A stretch of DNA of 46,367 nucleotides from JAFGPS01 sp964628465. GTDB taxonomy: Bacteria > Planctomycetota > Phycisphaerae > Sedimentisphaerales > Anaerobacaceae. The DNA lies in contig CAZVOA010000029.1 of NCBI GenBank assembly GCA_964628465.1, forward strand, positions 1 to 46,367, read 5' to 3'. The notes under the pieces were generated by a model. The model was not told the origin of the DNA, ran no database searches, and saw only the letters and a list, made by a program, of their open reading frames with translations. Position numbers and translations under genes: made by a program. Shown here in pieces: positions 22,585 through 30,666 of this stretch (the stretch's first letter is position 1; the number at the start of each line of letters is the position of its first letter).

Positions 22585-23829
22585 ATGTACGCACTTATAT
22601 CGATGTTTCTGGCACTTATATTACTTGTAGCGCTTTTGCATTTTAAGGTCAGGATTGGACGGGCTATGATGATTTCCGCTTTTGCCCTTGCGGTGCTTTT
22701 GAGCGTCACGCCGATAAAGTTCTGGAATGCGATTGTCACCGAATGGAATGAAGTCCCCTTGAGCCAGACTACAGGCTATCTGTTCGTGTCACTTACCGCT
22801 CTTGTAATGTTAGTGAACGTTCTCGGTATAGTAATGAAGGAAACTGGAGTATCACAGAAACTCGCGCCGGCGATTCATGGTTTGTTCAGGAGTCGGCGTT
22901 TCGCATTGGCGGCAATCCCTATGATGATGGGTTTGCTTCCTACGCCGGGAGGGATAATGCTTTCCGCTCCGATGGTTCGCGAGTTGGGAGACCACATAAA
23001 AGTCGAAAGGTCAAGGCAGGCTGCTATAAACTTCCTATTCCGTCACCAGTGGGAAACAATCTGGCCGCTGTTTCCATCGATACCTCTGATACAGGGCATG
23101 TTCGGAATTTCCGCATTTGCTTTGATTTCGCATAATATGGCAATATCTTTAACTGGAATCATAAGCGGCGTAATTTTTCTTCTGTTCTTCGGAATACCAC
23201 CCAAGGGCAAGGATAAACATACTCATGCGCAGTTCGTGCATAACCTGAATAATTTTGCACATGCGTTCTGGCCGATTCTATTTGTCGCTATTTTATACGC
23301 CGCGAAAAATATTCCACCTGCTATCGGCTTGATTATAGCATTACCGATTTACCTGTATGTCCACAAAGTTTCAGTAAAACGCTGGCCGGCTTTTTTCAAA
23401 TCGGGTTTCAATATTGACTTCGCGTTGCTCATTCTCGGAGCTTTATTGTTTAAGGTAAATCTCCAGGCGGGAAACGCAATTGAGCAGGTAGTAAACTTTT
23501 TATCGGAAATAAATATGCCGCAGAATTTCGTTATCTTTTTCCTACCGCTATTTGTAGCGTTTTTGACCGGTTTGACTATGCCGACTGTCGCGATAACTTT
23601 CCCATTTCTTTTGCCATATATCGGAACAGGACAGGAAGCGAAAATCGGGCTTGAAACTCTCGCTTTCTCAGGCCTGATATGCGGCCTGCTCGTGACTCCC
23701 GTACACCTTTGCCTTGCACTTTCAGCAAGCTATTTCGAGACGCCGCTATTAAAAATCATATTAAAAGTTTTAGGCCCAGTAATCTTTATCGCTTGCGCAG
23801 GTATGTTGGTGGCGAAGTTCTTCGGATGA
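22585..23829 (+). CDS. DUF401 family integral membrane protein
   Basis: A 414-residue protein of about ten to twelve membrane helices. It resembles DUF401 (TIGR00529-type) permease-like proteins, part of the broader ion-transporter superfamily. Conserved features include LLPTPGGIMLSAPMV, an FLFRHQWETIWPLFPSIPL stretch and a second half with GLTMPTVAITFPFLLP and LLVTPVHLCLALS. The two P-rich re-entrant-like motifs suggest an inverted repeat transporter. No substrate can be assigned. It lies 69 bases after the PEGA gene and could be cotranscribed. Confidence 0.85.
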   Translation: MYALISMFLALILLVALLHFKVRIGRAMMISAFALAVLLSVTPIKFWNAIVTEWNEVPLSQTTGYLFVSLTALVMLVNVLGIVMKETGVSQKLAPAIHGLFRSRRFALAAIPMMMGLLPTPGGIMLSAPMVRELGDHIKVERSRQAAINFLFRHQWETIWPLFPSIPLIQGMFGISAFALISHNMAISLTGIISGVIFLLFFGIPPKGKDKHTHAQFVHNLNNFAHAFWPILFVAILYAAKNIPPAIGLIIALPIYLYVHKVSVKRWPAFFKSGFNIDFALLILGALLFKVNLQAGNAIEQVVNFLSEINMPQNFVIFFLPLFVAFLTGLTMPTVAITFPFLLPYIGTGQEAKIGLETLAFSGLICGLLVTPVHLCLALSASYFETPLLKIILKVLGPVIFIACAGMLVAKFFG

Positions 23830-23864
23830 AAAATATTAATCATTTCCAGAGAAATCATATTTTT

Positions 23865-23950
23865 GTCATTGCGAGCCGTCTGAAAGATGGCGTGGCAATC
23901 TACAATCGTGCGTTTTAAGATTGCTTCGTCGTTTCACTCCTCGCAATGAC
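23865..23950. repeat. Palindromic dispersed repeat, family B (GTCATTGCGAG)
   Basis: An 86-base element bounded by perfect 11-bp inverted repeats GTCATTGCGAG (23865-23875) and CTCGCAATGAC (23940-23950), with inner matching GGCAATCT / AGATTGC-like parts. It sits between two convergent genes. Elements with these ends are scattered through many environmental bacterial genomes. It can form a long hairpin and may act as a bidirectional transcription barrier here. Confidence 0.8.
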
Positions 23951-23967
23951 ATTTTGAGAAGTCATAT

Positions 23968-24507
23968 TTATCTTCCAAGATGTGCTTTTGTTTGCTCGAT
24001 AGCGGCCTGAAGTTCTTCTGGAGTTAGCATTTCAACCCTGCCGCTTACGCGAAGGACATTACACCTGCCGCTGTGAACTGGTACAGACTCATACAATAAA
24101 ATATTGTCAGATGGAGAACTAAGTGTCTGTCCCGGAATATATGTGTAGTTTGGAGCGTTCGGCTCTGAGCAATGAAAGACTTGCGTCATTCCGACTTCGC
24201 TTACTAAATCATCATACGATTCAGGCAATTTATCTTCCGTCATAGAATACATCTGCAGAACCTGAAAAATCTGGCTCATATTCATTGTACATGCGATAGA
24301 AGAAGCTTTATTTGTCGTATTAACCATTCCTTCAGCATATTCCTGAGTCGTTTCTCCGGCCTGTTTCATAAGTGACATAACACCGATGCCAATAAGAACA
24401 ATAACAATTCCCGCTATAAGTATATTGGTTATTGTTCCGCCGCTTCTCTTCGCGGCCAGATACCTTTTCTGAAATCGGAATACCCTGAAATTTTTGTTGT
24501 TATACAT
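23968..24507 (-). CDS. Pseudopilin-like membrane-anchored protein
   Basis: A 179-residue protein with a basic N-terminus (about 1-24), one membrane helix (ITNILIAGIVIVLIGIGVMS) and an extracytoplasmic domain. The pattern IACTMNMSQIFQVLQMYSM...LPESYDDLV resembles major pseudopilins of type II secretion-like systems in planctomycetes. A classical prepilin cleavage site (GF followed by E at +5) is not seen, so it may be anchored rather than assembled. Two Cys (FHCSE and GRCNV) may pair. The ATG follows AGAGGA. It lies 24 bases downstream of the site-2 protease, likely in an operon. Confidence 0.6.
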   Translation of the reverse strand: MYNNKNFRVFRFQKRYLAAKRSGGTITNILIAGIVIVLIGIGVMSLMKQAGETTQEYAEGMVNTTNKASSIACTMNMSQIFQVLQMYSMTEDKLPESYDDLVSEVGMTQVFHCSEPNAPNYTYIPGQTLSSPSDNILLYESVPVHSGRCNVLRVSGRVEMLTPEELQAAIEQTKAHLGR

Positions 24508-24531
24508 AATAATTCCTCTTATTTATAAACA

Positions 24532-25143
24532 TTAAGACAAATTAAATAACCTGAAGAAAAAATTAACCATCGGAGTAATTATCATAGCAACTCCGCCCCA
24601 ATATAATAACCCGATGAGAATAAATATACCGAATTGAGAAATATAATTGTAAGCATTTAAAGCCCGCTGGCTTTTTATACTCGCGTAAACAACCCTCGAA
24701 CCATCCAGCGGCGGAATTGGAATAAGATTAAAAATCGCAAAAACAATATTCAGTTGTATTCCAAGCAAAAGGAAAAAATCAAGCATTGGAATATTTTCAG
24801 CAAGCAGAACTCTTTGTGCATGGTACAAAAGAGCAAGAATAGCCGCAAGTAATATATTAGAGATTGGCCCTGCTATCGCTACCAATAACATTTGGCTGCG
24901 AGTTAGAACTGAAAAATTCACCGGAACAGGCTTGGCGTATCCAAATCCTATAAGAACGGGTAATACAATAGTTCCAAACCAGTGTATATGAGCTATCGGA
25001 TTAAGCGTGAGCCTTCCCATGTCTTTCGCGGTATGATCACCAAATTTATACGCCGCGAAGGCATGAGCAAACTCATGAATTGTCAGCGAAGGTAATACCG
25101 CCGCCATTGTAATTATAAATCTTTGAATATCAATATTAGGCAT
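24532..25143 (-). CDS. Site-2 protease family (M50) intramembrane metalloprotease
   Basis: A 203-residue rhomboid-sized zinc protease buried in the membrane. The first helix carries HEFAH (His23, Glu24, His27) and a later helix carries NLIPIPPLDGSR with the third ligand Asp147. This compact group without PDZ domains is widespread, with few known substrates; some members cut anti-sigma factors. The ATG follows AGGAT. The following pseudopilin-like gene could be a substrate or neighbour only. The leader upstream is unusually rich in inverted repeats. Confidence 0.92.
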   Translation of the reverse strand: MPNIDIQRFIITMAAVLPSLTIHEFAHAFAAYKFGDHTAKDMGRLTLNPIAHIHWFGTIVLPVLIGFGYAKPVPVNFSVLTRSQMLLVAIAGPISNILLAAILALLYHAQRVLLAENIPMLDFFLLLGIQLNIVFAIFNLIPIPPLDGSRVVYASIKSQRALNAYNYISQFGIFILIGLLYWGGVAMIITPMVNFFFRLFNLS

Positions 25144-25205
25144 TATCTTATCCTATATACAATTATCATTATAGTCAAGCGATAAGAATTATATGCCTTT
25201 TTGTT

Positions 25206-25254
25206 AAAATATGTTCGTTTTGAGGAATCCCCCCCAACATATTTTCCTCAAAAC
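25206..25254. repeat. Interleaved inverted repeats (A-B-A'-B') around a C7 tract
   Basis: A = AAAATATGTT (25206-25215) pairs with A' = AACATATTTT (25236-25245). B = GTTTTGAGGA (25217-25226) pairs with B' = TCCTCAAAAC (25245-25254). The order A-B-A'-B' makes the two 10-bp helices mutually exclusive or pseudoknotted. Read on the minus strand it sits in the likely leader of the site-2 protease gene, about 60 to 110 bases before its ATG. Confidence 0.7.
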
Positions 25255-25282
25255 TCAAGCCCGTGGATATCTCCTTTTATAT

Positions 25283-25319
25283 TATCGTTCCTTCCAAAAT
25301 CCTTTTTGGCGGAACGATA
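25283..25319. repeat. Two-part hairpin
   Basis: TATCGTTCC (25283-25291) pairs with GGAACGATA (25311-25319). Inside, CCAAAA (25294-25299) pairs with TTTTGG (25304-25309). It has no T-run on either strand, so it is not a terminator. It may be part of the same structured leader as the interleaved repeats. Confidence 0.65.
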
Positions 25320-25449
25320 TAATTGTCATTTTCCCCTGATACCCATATATGACGTGTTCCATCACCTCATTACTTATTATATTGTCACAGTACAAATAAA
25401 AACGTAACGCGATTTTTTATAATATTCCGATAATAATTTATAAATTTAC

Positions 25450-25478
25450 AAAAAAAGCCACCAGTTCAACTGGTGGCT
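25450..25478 (-). terminator. Intrinsic terminator of the polysaccharide operon
   Basis: AGCCACCAGTT-c-AACTGGTGGCT is a perfect palindrome (25456-25478), followed on the minus strand by seven T. It lies about 155 bases past the last glycosyltransferase stop, with a palindromic repeat in between. Confidence 0.9.
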
Positions 25479-25545
25479 CATAAATTCAAGTATTTGTTTT
25501 TCTTATTTTCTACTATTGTTTTGTGTAACACCTGCTATGATGGTT

Positions 25546-25616
25546 TGTCATGTTGAGCCGATAAGCGAAACATCTGGCTATCGATGCCCAGATTCTTCGT
25601 TGCACTCAGAATGACA
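25546..25616. repeat. Palindromic dispersed repeat, family A (second copy)
   Basis: TGTCATGTTGAG (25546-25557) and CTCAGAATGACA (25605-25616) are inverted with two mismatches. Inner ATCTGG / CCAGAT also match. It shares CATCTGG, CCAGATTCTTCG and CTCAGAATGACA with the element at 12284-12408, but lacks that copy's outer 13-bp arms. It lies in the 3' untranslated part of the polysaccharide operon. Confidence 0.75.
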
Positions 25617-25632
25617 CCCTTTATTTGTTAAG

Positions 25633-26838
25633 TTACTGAATACTATATTGTTCTATTAAACCAAGTACCGAAGCTGCCAGCTTATCCCGGTTAAATTGCT
25701 CTAATGCTACTTTTCTGGCGTTTTGTCCCATTTGTACAAGTTCATTTCTGTTAGATTCCAGGTACTTCACTTTCTCCACAAACTGATCGAGGTTACACAA
25801 ATCACAACCTGAGCCACATTTATTTTCTTCAAGAATGTCTCTCTGCCAGCCTGAATAATTCAGCAAAACCGGTTTGCCGGCGCTTAGCGAATCGAAAAAC
25901 TTATTCGCGGAATTTCTTTCCAGTATTTTATAATTCGCGATAGTAACCATCGAAACATCACAAGCTGCTGCAAAATCAGCAAGCTCATGTTTTGGTATTG
26001 CGTCTAATATTTCAACATTTTCCAAATTAAGAGTCTTGATTGTATCTCGAAGCATTTCTTTTTGACTGCCATTACCAGCCAATACAAAATGAATTGCCTG
26101 ATTGTCACGTAATTTCTGTGCGGCGTCGAGAACGAATTGTAAATTATTAACTCGTCCCATAGCTCCGAAATGTAACAGGACAAATTTTTCTTCCCATCCA
26201 TGTTTTTTCCTGATTTGTGAACCATCGATTTCAGGTTTGAAAAAATCAGTGTCACAACTATTCGGGACAACCAAAATTTGCTTTTTCTCACCGATTACTT
26301 TTGTTATTCCTTCAGCCATGCCGGGTGAAAGTGCGACAATCGCAGAACTTTGTTTATAAATTAATTTTTCGAGCCATAAAAGCATATGAATCAAAACCTT
26401 ATTCTTTATAACTCCAAGCTCGATTGGTATTTCAGGCCACTGGTCGCGCACTTCAAAAACAAAAGGAACTCGCTTGATCCACTTGAGCTTCATCGCGGGA
26501 ATTCCTATAGTTAATGGCGTACTCGTAGCGTAAATCACATCAACGTTTTTGACGCGCAAGCCCGCTATAACGCTGAACAAGCAAAAAGAAAGAAAAGAAA
26601 ATATTCTACGCATAATTGATTGCTTGTTACTGTATCTTGTCCCGGCAATAAGTACATTTATTCCGTCAATCGTTTGCTTTCGTCCCCTGGATAAATCCAG
26701 CCCTCCGATATCATAATGACCTGTAATTATTGTCACTTTATGGCCGGACGCAACCCATCGACGCGCAAATTCATAAGAACGAGTACCTGTACTGCCTTCC
26801 GGCGTAGCAAAATGCTGATGAATATAAAGTATATGCAT
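25633..26838 (-). CDS. GT4 glycosyltransferase, WbuB-like
   Basis: A 401-residue GT-B fold transferase. The N-terminal domain starts MHILYIHQHFATPEGSTGTR, the G-rich acceptor loop and TRSYEFARRW of WbuB-type enzymes (L-fucosamine transferases in O-antigen synthesis). The C-terminal nucleotide-sugar domain has LLHFGAMGRVNNLQ, ILDAIPKHELADFAAACDVS and NSANKFFDSLSAGKPVLLN, where the GT4 E-x7-E is altered to N/F-D. Last gene of the polysaccharide operon; the previous gene ends two bases upstream. The exact sugar cannot be read from sequence. Confidence 0.88.
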   Translation of the reverse strand: MHILYIHQHFATPEGSTGTRSYEFARRWVASGHKVTIITGHYDIGGLDLSRGRKQTIDGINVLIAGTRYSNKQSIMRRIFSFLSFCLFSVIAGLRVKNVDVIYATSTPLTIGIPAMKLKWIKRVPFVFEVRDQWPEIPIELGVIKNKVLIHMLLWLEKLIYKQSSAIVALSPGMAEGITKVIGEKKQILVVPNSCDTDFFKPEIDGSQIRKKHGWEEKFVLLHFGAMGRVNNLQFVLDAAQKLRDNQAIHFVLAGNGSQKEMLRDTIKTLNLENVEILDAIPKHELADFAAACDVSMVTIANYKILERNSANKFFDSLSAGKPVLLNYSGWQRDILEENKCGSGCDLCNLDQFVEKVKYLESNRNELVQMGQNARKVALEQFNRDKLAASVLGLIEQYSIQ

Positions 26839-26840
26839 GA

Positions 26841-27917
26841 TTATTTTGAAATGAGTTCTTTGTAAATTTCTTCCAGACGTTTCATATTAGTTTGCCTGTC
26901 GGCTTTTTCGCAAACCATTAGCCTGTTATACAAAGCCGCCTTCTGAATAATTTCAGAATTATCGAACAGTTTCATAATACAGTTTGCAAGACTATCAGCG
27001 TTACCGGCTTTGTGAAGATATCCGTTGAATCCATTGGTGATCCATACCGAGTTGGCATTTATATCAGAGACTATCGGGAATAATCCTGAAGCCATCGCTT
27101 CGAGAAGCGACAGACTTGTCCCGTCCCATTTCGAAGCTGAAAGATAAATATCATTTTGAGAAAGCACATCAGGTAGTTTGTCGTTTTCAATTCTGTCCAT
27201 AAAAATAACATTATCACTTAATCCTGAATTTCTAACATACTCTTTCGTTTGGCCAAGCAATGAACCGTCTCCCGCGAAAGTCATTTTGAAATTGATGCTT
27301 TCTTCTTTCAATATCGCTAAAGCGTTTAGAATTGTAATATGGTCAAATACAGACTCAAATCTCCTTGTACAAATCATCTTCAAGTTTGAGTTTTTAACAA
27401 GTTTCGGTCTTTCAGCGAACGAAAACTTTTTTGTATCAATCCCAAGAGTAAATGCTTCGATTTTTTCCTTATTTATTCCAAGACTCAACGCAATATTTTC
27501 AAGTTCATGCGAGACAACATTCACGCAATCAGCATAGTTAAATATCTTCATGAGCAATATCTTCCAGAGAGGAGATTTTACGCCGTTAATTAAATCGCTT
27601 CCATGAACTGTAACGACAGCAGGATGAAAACCTGAAACCAAGGCTGTCAATCCGCCGCTCGTTGCATAATGCGCATGAATAATATCAGGTTTGATTTCAC
27701 GAATCAGCTTTCGCACTCTGAGCATACTTAACGGATATTTCCATTTGCCCTGCGTTCGGGAATATGTTTTACCAAATCCCGTGTTATAAGTCGGCACGTT
27801 TCTTTCTGGACCTGGTGACAAACATACAAAATGCACATCGTGACTAGCCTGTTTGAAATAATCAAGGTAAGGACCTATATGTGAGAAATTACCGGTTGAT
27901 ATAAAACAAATACGCAT
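26841..27917 (-). CDS. GT4-family glycosyltransferase
   Basis: A 358-residue GT-B glycosyltransferase. MRICFISTGNFSHIGPYLDY opens the acceptor domain; DIIHAHYATSGGLTALVSG and VVTVHGSDL are characteristic. The C-terminal domain has ICTRRFESVFDH, FMDRIENDKLPDVLSQNDIY and the donor-binding GTSLSLLEAMASGLFPIVSD (E-x7-type). I start at ATG 27917; the frame is open to 27992, but the extra 25 codons lie in the previous gene. The substrate is unknown; it adds a residue to the repeat unit. Confidence 0.88.
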   Translation of the reverse strand: MRICFISTGNFSHIGPYLDYFKQASHDVHFVCLSPGPERNVPTYNTGFGKTYSRTQGKWKYPLSMLRVRKLIREIKPDIIHAHYATSGGLTALVSGFHPAVVTVHGSDLINGVKSPLWKILLMKIFNYADCVNVVSHELENIALSLGINKEKIEAFTLGIDTKKFSFAERPKLVKNSNLKMICTRRFESVFDHITILNALAILKEESINFKMTFAGDGSLLGQTKEYVRNSGLSDNVIFMDRIENDKLPDVLSQNDIYLSASKWDGTSLSLLEAMASGLFPIVSDINANSVWITNGFNGYLHKAGNADSLANCIMKLFDNSEIIQKAALYNRLMVCEKADRQTNMKRLEEIYKELISK

Positions 27918-27951
27918 TTTTTTACTGCTCGTTTTTATCTTTTCTATATTT

Positions 27952-29121
27952 CTAAACCTGAGCGGGATTGCAGCAGGCAATTGCTTTTTCATAGCATTGC
28001 AGAGTCAATCTCCCGATATGTTCCCAATTGTATTTATCTTCCAATCCTGAATTATAACGGTATAGATATACATCTGGATATTTCAGAACTTTTTCAATTG
28101 CCAGCGCAAGTGACTTTACATTACCTGGTTCGGCAATTTCGCCTATTCTGTCCGAAGAAACTATCTCACTCATTGCCCCGACGTTACTTGCAACTAAAGG
28201 TTTTTTATGAGCGCAGGTGCGTAAAAGTACGCCGCTTTGCGACTCGAAATTCTTATAAGGCAATACGACTATATCGCTTGCTGCAAAAAATAAATCTACT
28301 TCTTCATCCGGTATAAATTCAATAAATGTTTTGATATGCTCCTTGAGATTCAGTTTTACAATTAAATCCTGGTATGTCTGAAAACTCATGTCACGCGGCA
28401 AAGCTCCAGCAATTACAAGAAATATATCAGGATTATTTTTGAGGATTTCGGGCATTGCCTCAAGTAAAACATCCAAACCTTTGTTCGGCCGTATACTTCC
28501 GAAAAATAGCAGAATCTTTTTGTTTTCAGGCAAGTCTAATTTTCGCCGGGCGTCTGATATTGAAAGCATATTTTTAACAGGTATTAATCCATGAGGAATT
28601 ACATCAATTTTGTCACTGTCTATTTCCCAGCGCTTCATCAATTGCTCTTTTCCTTTTTCAAAATGAACAATCAAACTATGAGGAATTCGCAGATTTCTTT
28701 GCATAAACGAATCTTTGCTCACAAATCGCTTATAATGCGGCATTACATCGTGAACAGTCAGAACTACAGGCAGCTTTTTCGCTAAAGGTTTCAAAAAAAA
28801 CTGGTCAAGCAAAGGCAAATTCGCTCCCATAATATGTACCACATCGAAATTGTGTGCGAGAGCATATTTATTACGTCTTGAAATATTTATCATATTTCTG
28901 ATTAACCTATCCATAGCCCAGTGCAATTTTGTAAATCTGTCCTGCTTGCAATTCAGTTCTGAAAATAATCTTTCAACTTTATATGGCCGTTCACCTTCAG
29001 GCCAGGCCGTACTGGTTAATACAGTGACATCTTCACCATTTTGAGCCAGACCATTGCATAGAGCATCAGTATAACTATACATGCCGCTTTTGCCGGAATG
29101 TTCGACTATTAAGATGCGCAT
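27952..29121 (-). CDS. GT4-family glycosyltransferase
   Basis: A 389-residue GT-B glycosyltransferase. The N-terminus MRILIVEHSGKSGMYSYTDA has the G-rich loop, and the middle is DVVHIMGANLPLLDQFFL and VVLTVHDVMPH. The C-terminal domain has ILLFFGSIRPNKGLDVLLEA and a donor site ending in PYKNFESQSGVLLRTCAHKK. The start is ATG 29121; the longer frame begins at a TTG. The next gene starts 34 bases after it. It forms the middle of a three-transferase run. Confidence 0.88.
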   Translation of the reverse strand: MRILIVEHSGKSGMYSYTDALCNGLAQNGEDVTVLTSTAWPEGERPYKVERLFSELNCKQDRFTKLHWAMDRLIRNMINISRRNKYALAHNFDVVHIMGANLPLLDQFFLKPLAKKLPVVLTVHDVMPHYKRFVSKDSFMQRNLRIPHSLIVHFEKGKEQLMKRWEIDSDKIDVIPHGLIPVKNMLSISDARRKLDLPENKKILLFFGSIRPNKGLDVLLEAMPEILKNNPDIFLVIAGALPRDMSFQTYQDLIVKLNLKEHIKTFIEFIPDEEVDLFFAASDIVVLPYKNFESQSGVLLRTCAHKKPLVASNVGAMSEIVSSDRIGEIAEPGNVKSLALAIEKVLKYPDVYLYRYNSGLEDKYNWEHIGRLTLQCYEKAIACCNPAQV

Positions 29122-29153
29122 TTTATTTTTCGTTTGATTCGACAAATGAATTG

Positions 29154-30548
29154 TTATGAGGTTACCTGCTGAAAATTGATTTCCGGGTCGTATTCTTCTT
29201 CAAATTCCAAATAAGGTTCGCAGGAAAGCATTTCCTGTTCCTGTGCGATACTCGTATATATATCACGCCAGTTTGCGGTAATCGCTGCGAAACTAATCAG
29301 AAGAGCCGCGGCTCGATAATGCGAATAAACGGGGTGAAAAACACCATCAGCCGCAAGAGCTATCGTAAGTAAAAAGCAAGTAGTACCCAAATAACGCAGC
29401 AAAGGAATTTCACTTCTTGCCAAAGCAAAACTTCTAAAAAGAGTCGCGGCATAAAGAAACATCGCTGCGAATAAACCAATCAAGCCGCACCTGTCGAGCC
29501 ATCCTAAATATTCCGAGTGATAAAACGCCACCAATGCCCGCGGCCCATTCGGCGCAGGATGCACTGCTCCAATTCCCCGGCCTGTGAGAAGCAAATATGG
29601 AGTTCTTTTATAACTCGTTTGAATTGTCTCGTATTCCATTCCTCGCCAGCTATTCTTTAGTTCGTAGAAACTCGGAGCGGCGTAATCTCCCCTTCCATAA
29701 TCCGCACGGAATCTCGCGAGAAAATCGAAACCAGAGGCAAAAGCGCCAACAATTACAATCATGCCAACGGCTGTAAAAATGACCGCGTTTTTGATTCTTG
29801 CTCTTATAAAAATCAAGGCCGAAAGAACAAGTACCGCGACTGCTCCATAAGTCGATCTTGTTTCGCTCAATACAATTCCGCCCAGACCGGCAAGCAGCAT
29901 AAAGATTGAAATAAAAAGATAACCCGTTTTACTTACAATTCGTCCAATGGCAAGACTGACCAGAACAAGATATAACATTGGAATAAGCGCATTCGTACCT
30001 CTATCGCCGATAAGCCCGCCTGTCCCTATAATTCTTTCCGCTTCGTTAATCGGTGCGCTATAAATTCCGACTCGAATAAGAAGATGTAAAGCAAACATTA
30101 TAAAAATAATAACAACACTGAATTTCAAAAGTCCCTTCACTCGCCAATAGTCTGTAAAATATCTGAGCGAAAAAACTCCAGCCGCGACAAAATGAACTAC
30201 TCTCGAATTTGTTAAAGCTTCACGAGGATACAGGAAAAAACCCTGTACTAATGAAATAATACTTAATATTCCCAGAATTATAATGCACTTTTTTATTAGA
30301 CCTGAACGGAACCGCGATTCATTCGGTACGAAAAACGAGGCTATTAATGTCATTATTGACAGAAAATCCGCAGGTCCCCATGTAACAGGCAAACCAAGAT
30401 TTCCAGCCTGATTTATATAGCCCGAAAGTATGCTGTTAAATACTGCGCTAAACAGGAAAGTGTAGAACACCCATTTGGGCCGCCAGAATATAAGAGGCAC
30501 ACATAAAACAATGGTAACAGCACATAATATCGCTATGAATGTCGCCAT
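29154..30548 (-). CDS. O-antigen polymerase/ligase-like membrane protein
   Basis: A 464-residue protein with about eleven to twelve predicted helices and a large periplasmic loop near residues 275-345 (ARFRADYGRGDYAAPSFYEL, then LLTGRGIGAVHPAPNGPRAL). Such a loop with a G-x-G and conserved His/Arg typifies the Wzy_C (WaaL/Wzy) superfamily, which polymerises or ligates lipid-linked glycans. The acidic tail is cytoplasmic. The position between flippase/pyruvyl transferase and the transferases supports a Wzy role. It is separated from the previous gene by 118 bases. Confidence 0.82.
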   Translation of the reverse strand: MATFIAILCAVTIVLCVPLIFWRPKWVFYTFLFSAVFNSILSGYINQAGNLGLPVTWGPADFLSIMTLIASFFVPNESRFRSGLIKKCIIILGILSIISLVQGFFLYPREALTNSRVVHFVAAGVFSLRYFTDYWRVKGLLKFSVVIIFIMFALHLLIRVGIYSAPINEAERIIGTGGLIGDRGTNALIPMLYLVLVSLAIGRIVSKTGYLFISIFMLLAGLGGIVLSETRSTYGAVAVLVLSALIFIRARIKNAVIFTAVGMIVIVGAFASGFDFLARFRADYGRGDYAAPSFYELKNSWRGMEYETIQTSYKRTPYLLLTGRGIGAVHPAPNGPRALVAFYHSEYLGWLDRCGLIGLFAAMFLYAATLFRSFALARSEIPLLRYLGTTCFLLTIALAADGVFHPVYSHYRAAALLISFAAITANWRDIYTSIAQEQEMLSCEPYLEFEEEYDPEINFQQVTS

Positions 30549-30666
30549 AATATTTACTTAAAACAAACGTCCAAAAACAATTATTCTATAAAACATTCTA
30601 AATCAGTATCGGAAAATATAGGACACAGTTACAGGTCAAAACACCAGAACTTCCACTTTTTAATCT

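Larger units (their letters stand above)
25144..25632. other. Structured leader and intergenic region between the protease gene and the polysaccharide cluster
   Basis: About 490 bases without a protein gene. From low to high coordinate it holds two interleaved 10-bp inverted repeats around a C7 tract (25206-25254), a long hairpin (25283-25319), an AT-rich stretch, the terminator of the polysaccharide operon (25450-25478) and a palindromic repeat (25546-25616). Short frames in it lack coding character. Confidence 0.6.

Noticed and set aside
25201..25407. A 68-codon plus-strand frame in the structured intergenic region.
   Set aside because: It starts at TTG without an SD, its product is Pro/Phe/Ser-rich, and it coincides with inverted repeats that explain the sequence.
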